64,000 nucleotides of DNA. Source: HLUCCA09 sp039822045 (GTDB lineage: Bacteria > Pseudomonadota > Alphaproteobacteria > Rhodobacterales > Rhodobacteraceae). The notes under the pieces were generated by a model. The model had not been told where the DNA came from. It saw nothing but the letters and a program-made list of their open reading frames with translations, and ran no database searches. Positions 38,531 to 46,874 of this stretch are shown one piece after another. Within the stretch, counting starts at the first letter, position 1. Each line of letters opens with the position of its first letter. The stretch spans positions 124,001 through 188,000 of the forward strand of contig JBCBMY010000002.1 in assembly GCA_039822045.1 (NCBI GenBank), given 5' to 3'. A program made the position numbers and the translations under genes.

Positions 38531-40143
38531 GCCGACCTCAGGCGGAAGCGCTGGATCTTGCCGCTTTCGGTTTTCGGCAGCGCGTCGGTGAAGATTATGG
38601 AGCGCGGATATTTGTAGGGGGCGATCGTGTCCTTCACATGGATCTTGAGGAGATCGGAGAGGTGTTCGTTGGCCTCGACGCCCTGGCTGAGGACGACGTG
38701 GGCCTCGACGATATGGCCGCGCTCGGGGTCGGGCGCGCCGATCACGGCGCATTCGGCGACGGCGTCGTGGGCCAGGAGCGCGGCTTCGACCTCGGGGCCG
38801 GCGATGTTGTAGCCCGAGGAGACGATCATGTCGTCGTTCCGGGCGGCAAAGTGGAACCGACCATCCTCGTCGATGGTGAAGGCGTCGCCGGTGATGTTCC
38901 AACCGTCACGGACATATTCGGACTGGCGCTCGGCGCGCAGATAGCGGCAGCCGGTGGGGCCGCGGACGGCGAGGCGCCCAATCTCGCCCGGCTTCGCGTC
39001 GGAACCGTCTTCAGCGAGCACGCGCGCCTCGTAGCCCGAGACGGGCCGGCCCGTGCAGGCGGGTGCATGATCCTCGAAGCGGTTGGTGATGAAGATGTGG
39101 AGCATCTCGGTGGCGCCGATCCCGTCGAGCATGGGCTTGCCGGTTTTCTCCATCCACTCGTCATAGACCGGACCGGGCAACGTCTCGCCGGCCGAAACGG
39201 CGGCGCGGAGCGAGGAGAGGTCGGCGCCGGCATCCATGGCGCGGAGCATCGCGCGGTAGGCCGTGGGCGCGGTGAAGCAGACCGTGGCGCGGTACTTCTC
39301 GATGATCTCGACCATGTTGGGGGGCGTCGCCTGCTCCAGAAGCGTCGCGGCAGCGCCGAAGCGGAGGGGGAAGATGGCAAGGCCGCCGAGGCCGAAGGTG
39401 AACGCGAGCGGCGGGGAGCCGACGAACACGTCGTCGGGGCGCACGCCCAGCACCTCACGCGCATAGCCGTCGGCGATGATCAGGAGGTCGCGGTGGAAAT
39501 GCATCGTGGCCTTGGGATTGCCCGTCGACCCGCTGGTGAAACCAATGAGCGCCACATCGTCCTGCGCGGTATCGACGGCATCGAAGGTCACCGGCTTTTC
39601 GAGCGCGAGGCGGTCAAGCTCGGCATCGTGGTTCGAGGTGCCGTCGAAGCCCGCCACCGTCGTCAGATGATCGGAGGTTTTGGCGACGGTCACCAGATCG
39701 TCCATCAGGCGGGTGTCGCAGAGCGCGTGGGTGATCTCGGCCTTGTCGACATACTTGATGAGTTCGGCGGCCCGCAGCATGGGCATGGTGTTGACGACGA
39801 CGGCGCCGGCCTTGGTGGCGGCGAGCCAGGCGGCGACCATGGCGGGGTTGTTGGCGGAGCGGATGAGGACGCGGTTGCCGGGCTTGACCTTGAGATCGTC
39901 GACCAGGGCGTTGGCCAGGCGATTGGTCCAGTCGCTGAGCTCTTTGTAGGTGCGGCGGCGGCCATTGCCGATCAGGGCCGTGCGGTCTCCATTGCCCTTT
40001 TCCACCATCTTATCGGTGAGTTCCACGGCGGCGTTGATGCGGTCGGGATAGGCGAAGCGGCTGAGGAGCAGGTCGGGCCAGTGCTCGTCCGGCGGCAGGT
40101 TGTCCCGCGCGAACGTGTCGGAATGGGCGGAGGGGCGCAGCAT
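38527..40143 (-). CDS. 2-aminobenzoate-CoA ligase (benzoate-CoA ligase family)
   Basis: 538 aa adenylate-forming ligase. Start MLRPSAHSDTFARDNLPPDE is characteristic of the 2-aminobenzoate/benzoate-CoA ligase group; LIGFTSGSTGNPKATMHFHR is the P-loop block, LAFTFGLGGLAIFPLRFGAA the aryl-pocket region, and ESGKIQRFRLR the end with the catalytic lysine. It would make 2-aminobenzoyl-CoA from anthranilate produced by kynureninase, for the monooxygenase/reductase. Substrate assignment rests on family and context. Confidence 0.9.
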   Translation of the reverse strand: MLRPSAHSDTFARDNLPPDEHWPDLLLSRFAYPDRINAAVELTDKMVEKGNGDRTALIGNGRRRTYKELSDWTNRLANALVDDLKVKPGNRVLIRSANNPAMVAAWLAATKAGAVVVNTMPMLRAAELIKYVDKAEITHALCDTRLMDDLVTVAKTSDHLTTVAGFDGTSNHDAELDRLALEKPVTFDAVDTAQDDVALIGFTSGSTGNPKATMHFHRDLLIIADGYAREVLGVRPDDVFVGSPPLAFTFGLGGLAIFPLRFGAAATLLEQATPPNMVEIIEKYRATVCFTAPTAYRAMLRAMDAGADLSSLRAAVSAGETLPGPVYDEWMEKTGKPMLDGIGATEMLHIFITNRFEDHAPACTGRPVSGYEARVLAEDGSDAKPGEIGRLAVRGPTGCRYLRAERQSEYVRDGWNITGDAFTIDEDGRFHFAARNDDMIVSSGYNIAGPEVEAALLAHDAVAECAVIGAPDPERGHIVEAHVVLSQGVEANEHLSDLLKIHVKDTIAPYKYPRSIIFTDALPKTESGKIQRFRLRSA

Positions 40144-40153
40144 GGTCGTCTCC

Positions 40154-41326
40154 CTACTCGGCGGCCTTGGGAGCCTGGTGGTCGGCGGCGTGGGCGGCCA
40201 GCGTCTGGCGGGCGATGACGACGCGCTGGACGTCGGAGGCGCCCTCGTAGATCCGCAGCGCGCGGATCTCGCGGTAGAGGGTTTCGACCGCGGTGCCCGA
40301 GCGGACGCCTTCGCCGCCATGGAGCTGGACGGCCTTGTCGATAACCTGCTGGGCGGCCTCGGTGGAAAAAAGCTTGGCCATCGCGGCCTCGCGCGTGACG
40401 CGGGGCTGGCCACGATCCTTGGCCCAGGCCGCGCGGTAAGTGAGCAGCGCCGCAGCGTCGATGTCGAGCGCCATGTCCGCGAGGTGGCCCTGCACCATCT
40501 GCAGATTGGCGAGCGGGGCGCCCTGGATCTGGCGGGTCGTCGTGCGGGTCAGCGCCTCGTCGAGCGCGCGGCGGGCAAAGCCGAGAGCGGCGGCGGCCAC
40601 GGTGGCGCGGAAGACGTCGAGGACCGACATGGCAATGCGGAACCCCTGGCCCGGGGCGCCGATGAGGGCGGTGGCGGGGAGGCGCGCGCCGTTGAACCGA
40701 AGGGTCGCGAGCGGGTGCGGCGCGATGGTGTCGAGCCGCTCGGCGATCGTCAGGCCCGGTGTATCGGCAGGCACGGCGAAGGCGGAGAGGCCCTTGGCAC
40801 CCGGTGCCTCGCCGGTACGGGCAAAGAGCGTATAGACGTCTGCGATGCCGCCGTTCGAGATCCAGGTTTTCTCGCCCTCGAGAACGAAGCTGTCGCCGTC
40901 GCGCGTGGCGGTCATGGTGGAGTTGGCGACGTCCGAGCCGGACGCGTGCTCGGTGAGCGCGAAGGCGGCGATGGCATTGCCGGTGCGGGTTTGTGGCAGC
41001 CAGCGGGCCTTTTGCTCGGGGCTCCCAAAGAGCGTGAGCGCGCCGGTTCCAAGGCCCTGCATGGCAAAGGCGAAATCGGCGAGGCCATCGTGGCGCGCGA
41101 GCGTTTCGCGGGCGAGGCAGAGGGTGCGGACGTCGAAGGCGCCGTCCTCTGAGGCGGTGGGCTGGAGAAGGCCCGCCTTGCCCATGTCGGCGACGAGGGA
41201 GCGGCAGGCGCTGTCGATGTCTGTATGGTCGACGTGCTGGGCTCCGGCCCATGCGTCGACCTTGTCAGCCCAGGCGCGGTGCGGCGCCTCAAAGAACGGC
41301 CAGTCAAGAAAGCTCCGGTCAGGCAT
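40154..41326 (-). CDS. acyl-CoA dehydrogenase
   Basis: 390 aa FAD enzyme. FALTEHASGSDVANSTMTATRD and TWISNGGIADVYTLFARTG are the FAD/substrate blocks; QLHGGEGVRSGTAVETLYREIRALRIYEGASDVQRVVIARQTL (41-residue C-terminal block at 40200-40330) places the Glu-type base region in RIYEGASD. It has an internal position in the operon, ten bases before the ligase gene. It should desaturate the ring-derived acyl-CoA in the beta-oxidation-like phase after dearomatisation. Confidence 0.92.
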   Translation of the reverse strand: MPDRSFLDWPFFEAPHRAWADKVDAWAGAQHVDHTDIDSACRSLVADMGKAGLLQPTASEDGAFDVRTLCLARETLARHDGLADFAFAMQGLGTGALTLFGSPEQKARWLPQTRTGNAIAAFALTEHASGSDVANSTMTATRDGDSFVLEGEKTWISNGGIADVYTLFARTGEAPGAKGLSAFAVPADTPGLTIAERLDTIAPHPLATLRFNGARLPATALIGAPGQGFRIAMSVLDVFRATVAAAALGFARRALDEALTRTTTRQIQGAPLANLQMVQGHLADMALDIDAAALLTYRAAWAKDRGQPRVTREAAMAKLFSTEAAQQVIDKAVQLHGGEGVRSGTAVETLYREIRALRIYEGASDVQRVVIARQTLAAHAADHQAPKAAE

Positions 41327-41366
41327 GGGATGCTCTCATGAATCCGGGTGTAGAGGGCGCGCCGTG

Positions 41367-41506
41367 CCCCGGGCTTGACCCGGGGCCCCGAAGAACCGTG
41401 CGCGAACGTACGGCCCTGCGGTCGGGGTCTGACAAGCCGGCCGCATAAGGCGTAGCGGTTGCGATGTCGGCGCCTTTGGGCTCGGGGCCCCGGGTCAAGC
41501 CCGGGG
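41367..41506. repeat. 25-bp perfect inverted repeat with 90-bp loop (REP/BIME-type)
   Basis: Arms 41367-41391 and 41482-41506 are exact reverse complements. Each arm also contains its own hairpin, CCCCGGG-CTTGA-CCCGGGG. The element fills the 201-bp gap between the enoyl-CoA hydratase and acyl-CoA dehydrogenase genes. From memory, CCCCGGGCTTGACCCGGGG is a frequent intergenic palindrome in Rhodobacteraceae. It can form a long stem in the operon mRNA. Confidence 0.88.
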
Positions 41507-41527
41507 CGGGGTGCGCTGGCTGTGACA

Positions 41528-42322
41528 TCAGTTCCCCTCGAAGACCGGTTTTTCCTTGGCCACGAAGGCATGGTAGGCACGGTGGAAATCCTGCGTCTGC
41601 ATGCAAAGTGCCTGGGCCTGGGCCTCGGCCTCGATGGCCTGATCGAGCCCCATATCCCATTCCTGGGCCAGCATGGTCTTGGTCATGGTGTTGGCGAACG
41701 TCGGGCCGGTGGCGATGCGGTGGGCGAGCTTTTCGGCCTCCGACAGCAGGTCTTCTGCGGGAACCAGGCGGTTGTAAAATCCCCAGCGCTCGCCCTCGTC
41801 GGCGGACATGGCGCGGCCGGTGTAGAGGAGTTCGGCGGCGCGGCCCTGGCCGATGATGCGGGGGAGCATGGCGCAGGCGCCCATATCGCAGCCGGCCAGG
41901 CCCACCCGATTGAAGAGGAAGGCGCATTTGGCCTCGGGCGTGGCGAGGCGCAGGTCGGAGGCCATGGCGAGGATGGCGCCGGCCCCGGCGGCGATGCCGT
42001 CCACCGCCGCGATGATGGGTTTACCGCAATGGAGCATAGCTTTGACGAGGTCGCCGGTCATGCGGGTGAAGGCGAGAAGATCTTTCATCGACATCTTCGT
42101 CAGCGGGCCGATGATCTCATGCACGTCGCCGCCCGAGCAGAAGTTGCCGCCATTGGGGGCGAGGATGACGGCGTGGATGTCGTCATTGGTGGTCAACGCG
42201 CGGAACCAGTCGCGGAGCTCGGCATAGCTGTCGAACGTCAGCGGGTTTTTCCGCTCGGGCCGGTCGAGCCTGATCGTGGCGACGGGGCCGTCGACGCTGA
42301 GCAGAACATGCTGGGGGCTCAT
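41528..42322 (-). CDS. enoyl-CoA hydratase/isomerase family protein
   Basis: 264 aa crotonase-fold protein. Oxyanion-hole blocks are NGGNFCSGGDVHEI and GIAAGAGAILAMASDLRLAT, followed by KCAFLFNRVGLAGCDMGAC. The catalytic Glu of hydratases would fall in the last block, where VGLAG is present. Its ATGA overlap with marR ties it to the monooxygenase/reductase operon. Hydration or ring-opening hydrolysis of the cyclohexene-carboxyl-CoA intermediate is expected. Confidence 0.9.
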   Translation of the reverse strand: MSPQHVLLSVDGPVATIRLDRPERKNPLTFDSYAELRDWFRALTTNDDIHAVILAPNGGNFCSGGDVHEIIGPLTKMSMKDLLAFTRMTGDLVKAMLHCGKPIIAAVDGIAAGAGAILAMASDLRLATPEAKCAFLFNRVGLAGCDMGACAMLPRIIGQGRAAELLYTGRAMSADEGERWGFYNRLVPAEDLLSEAEKLAHRIATGPTFANTMTKTMLAQEWDMGLDQAIEAEAQAQALCMQTQDFHRAYHAFVAKEKPVFEGN

Positions 42323-42804
42323 GGCGCCGGCTCCTTGAGGGTCGCGTCGAGACGGTCGAGGCTTTGGGCCAGCGCCGTAACCTCCTCTGGGTCGAGACCG
42401 CCGAGAAGATCATCGATCCAGGCCTCATGGGCCGCGGCATGATCGGCGAAGGCGGCCCGGCCCTTGTCGGTGAGGGTAACGCGGTGGGCACGACGGTCGC
42501 CCGGTACGGCGATGCGGGCGGCGAGCCCCTCCTCGGCCAGACGGTCGACAATGCCGGTGACGTTGCCGCCCGAGACGCGGAGGCGCTCGGAGATCTCGCC
42601 CATCTTGAGCCCCTCGGGCGCCCGCGCGAGCGCCGACATGACGTCGAAGCGGGGCAGCGTGGAGGCGTAGTCCGCGCGCAGGCGGCGGCGCACCTCGTCT
42701 TCGATATGACGCGACGCCTTGAGGAGGCGCAACCAGAGACGGAGCCGGGCCTTGGAGAGCGGTTCGGGCCTGGTTTGGGGGTCGGGGCGCATCTCTTGGT
42801 TCAT
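42319..42804 (-). CDS. MarR family transcriptional regulator of the 2-aminobenzoyl-CoA operon
   Basis: 161 aa. Winged-helix motif LKMGEISERLRVSGGNVTGIVDRLAEEGL with wing RIAVPGDRRAHRVTLTDKG. The gene is inside the operon it probably controls, overlapping both neighbours. A perfect palindrome at 45875-45898, upstream of the first gene, is the likely operator. Relatives such as BadR, CouR or AbmR-type proteins respond to aryl-CoA esters; 2-aminobenzoyl-CoA or anthranilate would be the natural inducer here. Confidence 0.9.
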   Translation of the reverse strand: MNQEMRPDPQTRPEPLSKARLRLWLRLLKASRHIEDEVRRRLRADYASTLPRFDVMSALARAPEGLKMGEISERLRVSGGNVTGIVDRLAEEGLAARIAVPGDRRAHRVTLTDKGRAAFADHAAAHEAWIDDLLGGLDPEEVTALAQSLDRLDATLKEPAP

Positions 42805-43538
42805 ATCTCACCGCCCGAGATGCTCAAAGCGTGGCCGTTGACCGAGCGGGCGCCATCGGAGGCGAGCCAGAGCGCCGTCTGCGCGACCTCGGCCGGATCG
42901 ATGAGGCGGCTTTGCGGGTTGCCCATCGTGAGCTGGGCGGTGGCATCATCGGCCGTCATGCCGGTCTTCTGGGTAATGTTGGCGATGGTGCGGTCGGTCA
43001 GCGGGGTGTCGAGATAGCCGGGACAGATGGCGTTAACCGTGATGCCTTTGGGCGCGAGTTCGAGGGCGAGCGCGCGGCAGAGGCCGACGACGCCGTGCTT
43101 GGCCGCGCAGTAGGCGGCGACATAGGCGAAGCCCTTGAGCCCCGCGGTGGAGGCGATGGCGATCATGCGGCCACCGCCGGCCTCGACCATGTCGGGCAGC
43201 GCGGACTGGAAGCAATAGGCCGTGCCTTCAAGGTTGACGGCGAGGTGAGCGCGGAGCGCGTCGGGCGTGAGCTTGGCGAAGGGCGCGCTGTCGGCGCTGC
43301 CGGCATTGGCGATCACGGTGCGGATGGGGCCGCGCTCGGCCCGTGCCTGGGCGAAGGCGGCCGTGACGGCGTCGGGGTCGGTGACGTCGCAGACCACATA
43401 GGGCAGGCCCTGCTCGGCGAGTGGGCCTTCGCGGCGGCCAAGGATGGTCACCGGCGCGCCGGCCTCGGCGAAGGCCTTCGCGATGGCGGCCCCTGCCCCC
43501 GTGCCGCCGCCGGTGACGATGGTGTGTGGCAGGCTCAT
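42801..43538 (-). CDS. SDR family 3-hydroxyacyl-CoA dehydrogenase-like protein
   Basis: 245 aa SDR with TGGGTGAG, an Arg after beta-2 (GRREG) that may favour NADP, NAG, Ser in IASTAGL and YCAAK. It resembles 3-hydroxyacyl-CoA or 3-hydroxybutyrate dehydrogenase types (GITVNAICPGYLDTPL). ATGA overlap with the monooxygenase/reductase gene. Likely oxidises the hydroxyl formed by the hydratase on the reduced ring. Confidence 0.88.
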   Translation of the reverse strand: MSLPHTIVTGGGTGAGAAIAKAFAEAGAPVTILGRREGPLAEQGLPYVVCDVTDPDAVTAAFAQARAERGPIRTVIANAGSADSAPFAKLTPDALRAHLAVNLEGTAYCFQSALPDMVEAGGGRMIAIASTAGLKGFAYVAAYCAAKHGVVGLCRALALELAPKGITVNAICPGYLDTPLTDRTIANITQKTGMTADDATAQLTMGNPQSRLIDPAEVAQTALWLASDGARSVNGHALSISGGEI

Positions 43539-45829
43539 ACGCGGATCGCCTCGGCCTCGCGGTCAGCGAGGCGCCAGGTCTGGTCGCGGCCGGCCTCGTA
43601 GGGGAGCGGCCAGGTGGCGTGGCGGTCGCCGATCTTGGCCCCCTCGTGGAGCGTCCAATACGGGTCGGCGAGGTGGGGGCGGCCGACGGCCACGAGGTCG
43701 GCCCGGCCGGCCATGAGGATCGAGTTGGCGTGGTCGGCCTCGTAGATGTTGCCGACTGCCATGGTGCGGAGGCCGCCCTCGTTGCGGATGCGGTCGGAAA
43801 ACGGCGTCTGGAACATGCGGCCGTAGACCGGCTTGGCATCGGTCGTGGTCTGGCCGGCAGAGACGTCGATGAAATCGGCGCCTGCGGCGGCGAAGGCCTT
43901 GGCGATCTCGACGGCGTCCTCCGGGGTGACGCCTTCGGCGCCGACCCAGTCGGTGGCGGAGATGCGGACGGACATAGGCTTGCCGGCGGGCAAGGCGGCG
44001 CGCATGGCGGCGAAGACTTCCAGCGGGTAACGGAGGCGGTTTTCGAAGCTGCCGCCATAGGCGTCGGTGCGGGTGTTGGAGACGGGTGAGATGAAGGAGG
44101 AGAGCAGGTAGCCGTGGGCGGCGTGCATCTCGACCATGTCGAAGCCGGCGCGGTGGGCCATCTGGGCTGATGCCACGAACTGGGCCTTGATGGTGTCGAG
44201 GTCGGCTTGGGTGGCCTCTTTCGGCGTGGCGTTTTCCTCAGACCATGGGAGGGGCGAGGCGGAGAGGATGGGCCAGTTGCCGTCGGGCAGCGGCTTGTCC
44301 ATGCCCTCCCAGCCGATCCGGGTGGAGCCCTTGCGGCCCGAATGGCCGATCTGGGCGCAGATTCTGGCGTCGGTCTCGGTGTGAACGAAATCGACGAGGC
44401 GCGTCCAGGCCGCTTCGTGTTCGGGCGCGTAGAGGCCGGGGCACCCGGGGGTGATGCGGCCCTCGGGGCTGACGCAGGTCATTTCCGTGTAGACGAGCGC
44501 GGCGCCGCCCTTGGCGCGTTCGCCGTAATGGACGAGGTGCCAGTCGGTCGGGGCGCCGTCGACGGCTTTGTATTGGGCCATGGGGGAGACGACGATGCGG
44601 TTTTTCAGCTCCATGTCGCGGAGTTTGAGGGGGGCGAACATGGGCGCGCGGATGGGGGCGTTGCCGGAGACGCCCGCCTGGGTCTGGAACCACCGCTCGG
44701 CCTCGCTCAGCCAGTCGGCATCGCGTAGGCGGAGGTTTTCATGGCTGATCCGTTGGGAGCGGGTCAGGAGCGAGTAGTTGAACTGGACCGGGTCCATGTC
44801 GAGGTAGCGCTCGACCTCCTCGAACCATTCCAGCGAGTTGCGGGCGGCGGATTGGAGGCGGAGAACCTCGAGGCGGCGCTCATCCTGGTAGCGGGCGAAG
44901 GCGCGCTCGAGCGTGGGCTCGGAATGCAGGTAGTCGGCCAGCGCGATGGCGCTGTCGAACGCGAGCCGCGTGCCGGAGCCGATAGAAAAGTGGGCGGAGG
45001 CGGAGGCGTCACCCAGGAGGACGACGTTTTCGTGGTGCCAGGTTTCGCAGAGGACGCGGGGGAAGTTGAGCCAGACGGCGGAGCCGCGGAGATGGGCGGC
45101 GTTGGACATCAGGGCATGGCCACCGAGGTGGTCGGCGAAGACCTCCTCGCACTTGGCGACGATCTCCTCCTTGGACATGTCCTTGAAGCCGAAATTGGCC
45201 CAGGTCTCCTCGGTGCATTCGACGATGAAGGTCGCGGTGTCGGCGTCGAATTGGTAGACATGCGCCCAGATCCAGCCCTGCGCGGTCTTCTCGAAGATAA
45301 AGGTGAAGGCGTCGTCGAACTTCTGGTGCGTGCCGAGCCAGACGAACTTGCACTTGCGCTGTTCGATGTCGGGCTTGAAGTGATCGGCATATTCGGTGCG
45401 GACGCGGGAGTTGAGCCCGTCGGCGGCGACGACGAGGTCGTAGTCGTGGCGGAGCGCCTCGGCGCTGTCGAACTCGCATTCGAACTGCATGTCGATGCCG
45501 AGGGCGCGAGCACGGTTCTGCAGGATATGGAGGAGCTTTTTGCGGCCGATGCCGGCGAAGCCGTGGCCCGTGGAGACGGTGCGGACGCCGTTATGGACCA
45601 CGGCAATATCGTCCCAGTAGGCGAAGCTGTCGCGGATGGCCCGGGCGCTTTCGGGGTCGTTCGTTTCGAGGTTTTGCAGCGCGTCGTCGGAGAGCACCAC
45701 GCCCCACCCGAACGTGTCACCGGGGCGATTGCGCTCCAAGACGGTGATGTCGTGGGCCGGGTCGCGGAGTTTCATGGAGATGGCGAAGTAGAGCCCCGCG
45801 GGGCCGCCGCCGAGGATGGCGATGCGCAT
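43535..45829 (-). CDS. 2-aminobenzoyl-CoA monooxygenase/reductase (bifunctional; salicylyl-CoA 5-hydroxylase-like N-terminus)
   Basis: 764 aa fusion. Residues 1-390 are an FAD monooxygenase (GGGPAGLYFAISMK at the start, GWGVVLSDDALQNL, GDASASAHFSIGSGTRLA). Residues from about 395 are an Old Yellow Enzyme FMN domain (LKNRIVVSPMAQY at ~408, HAAHGYLLSSFISP at ~566, NRLRYPLEVF). This arrangement is known for the Azoarcus enzyme that hydroxylates and then reduces 2-aminobenzoyl-CoA to a non-aromatic cyclohexene-type CoA ester. The longer open frame upstream is rejected because GGGAGA precedes ATG 45829. First gene of a 12-gene minus operon; preceded by a perfect palindromic operator. Confidence 0.93.
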   Translation of the reverse strand: MRIAILGGGPAGLYFAISMKLRDPAHDITVLERNRPGDTFGWGVVLSDDALQNLETNDPESARAIRDSFAYWDDIAVVHNGVRTVSTGHGFAGIGRKKLLHILQNRARALGIDMQFECEFDSAEALRHDYDLVVAADGLNSRVRTEYADHFKPDIEQRKCKFVWLGTHQKFDDAFTFIFEKTAQGWIWAHVYQFDADTATFIVECTEETWANFGFKDMSKEEIVAKCEEVFADHLGGHALMSNAAHLRGSAVWLNFPRVLCETWHHENVVLLGDASASAHFSIGSGTRLAFDSAIALADYLHSEPTLERAFARYQDERRLEVLRLQSAARNSLEWFEEVERYLDMDPVQFNYSLLTRSQRISHENLRLRDADWLSEAERWFQTQAGVSGNAPIRAPMFAPLKLRDMELKNRIVVSPMAQYKAVDGAPTDWHLVHYGERAKGGAALVYTEMTCVSPEGRITPGCPGLYAPEHEAAWTRLVDFVHTETDARICAQIGHSGRKGSTRIGWEGMDKPLPDGNWPILSASPLPWSEENATPKEATQADLDTIKAQFVASAQMAHRAGFDMVEMHAAHGYLLSSFISPVSNTRTDAYGGSFENRLRYPLEVFAAMRAALPAGKPMSVRISATDWVGAEGVTPEDAVEIAKAFAAAGADFIDVSAGQTTTDAKPVYGRMFQTPFSDRIRNEGGLRTMAVGNIYEADHANSILMAGRADLVAVGRPHLADPYWTLHEGAKIGDRHATWPLPYEAGRDQTWRLADREAEAIRV

Positions 45830-45874
45830 GGCCGTGTCTCCCGTTGTGGTTGGCGCAAGAATAGCTGGTGGTGC

Positions 45875-45898
45875 AGATATTTCAAGCATGAAATATCT
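45875..45898. promoter_or_regulatory. perfect palindromic operator ahead of the 2-aminobenzoyl-CoA operon
   Basis: Ten-base arms AGATATTTCA (45875-45884) and TGAAATATCT (45889-45898) around AGCA, centred about 57 bp upstream of the start codon. It is an AT-rich island in GC-rich DNA and has the size of a MarR site. It differs from the ATATGC-type operator at 20895 and 22247, so the two MarR proteins probably read different sites. Confidence 0.78.
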
Positions 45899-45971
45899 TT
45901 ACCTGAAGCTTGAGGAGCCGCGGCGCGGCGATGCGCGGCGGGCTTTCAGCCCTTGGTTCCGCGCAGGGCGT

Positions 45972-46874
45972 TTAGCTCAGACGTTTGACGGCGGCCCACA
46001 GAAGCGGCGTGAGATACATCGGGATCTGATAGCAGCCGATGAAGAGGAGGAGAGCGTCGGTGCGCTCCGGCGGAAGGGCCACGAGGAAGAGCGCGATGTT
46101 GCGGTTGCCGGCCGAGATCGCGAGCGGCACCCGGTCGAGCGAAGTGCGAAAGAGGAGCGCGGCGCCGAGCTGAAGCCCCAGATTGACGGCGAAGGCGGCG
46201 GCGAGCCAGATCGCCAGGCGCTCGGGCGCCTCGGCCAGCGCGGGACCCACGGCGGACATCAGACCGACGACCACACAGGCCATCAGGATCGCCGAGGCGC
46301 CGTCGAGCGGCGCGGTGGCAGGCGCGGGCAAGAGCCAGCGGCGCGTGGCCCAGGCGGCGGCGGTCGCGGCGAGGATCACGGCGGTGAGGCGCAGCGAGGG
46401 CAGCACAAGGCTCTGGGCCGCCTCCCCCGCCCCGGTGAGCGCGAAGACCGGGAGAGCGGTGAGCGGCAAGAGGGCCGTGCCGGCGATCAGAAGGCGCATG
46501 GCGGGGGCCGGGTCGTGGCCCGCGAGGATTGCGAGCGTCGGCGCCCCGGTGATCGGGGGCGCGGCGGTCACGAGCAGGACAGCGGCCGCAAGCGGGGTCA
46601 GCCCGAGGCCCGAGCCCGCGAAGGCGGCGGCCAGCGCCAGCGGGAGGGCGACCTGGTAGGCAAGCGTCAGCGCGAGCGTGCGGCCCCGGACCCCGACCGC
46701 GCCCAGGGCGGCCGGGCCGATGCGCAGGGCCGACACGTAGAGCAGCGCGACGATGAGGGCCGGCAGCCAGGGACGAAGGGTCTGCGCAAGGCCGGGAAGG
46801 CCGATGCCGGCGACGAGCCCAAGGATCAGCAGCACGCGGCCGTGGCGGGCGGCGAAGGCGAGCCCAGCGGTCAT
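45972..46874 (-). CDS. bile acid:sodium symporter (BASS)-like membrane protein
   Basis: 300 aa with about nine to ten hydrophobic segments. BASS-like features are TLAYQVALPLALAAAFAG, TAAPPITGAPTLAILAG and AISAGNRNIALFLVALPPE, the last resembling the family's conserved asparagine-rich crossover. ATG 46874 overlaps the stop of the TSUP gene. It is the last gene of the third TRAP operon. Cargo unknown; an organic anion is likely. Confidence 0.75.
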   Translation of the reverse strand: MTAGLAFAARHGRVLLILGLVAGIGLPGLAQTLRPWLPALIVALLYVSALRIGPAALGAVGVRGRTLALTLAYQVALPLALAAAFAGSGLGLTPLAAAVLLVTAAPPITGAPTLAILAGHDPAPAMRLLIAGTALLPLTALPVFALTGAGEAAQSLVLPSLRLTAVILAATAAAWATRRWLLPAPATAPLDGASAILMACVVVGLMSAVGPALAEAPERLAIWLAAAFAVNLGLQLGAALLFRTSLDRVPLAISAGNRNIALFLVALPPERTDALLLFIGCYQIPMYLTPLLWAAVKRLS

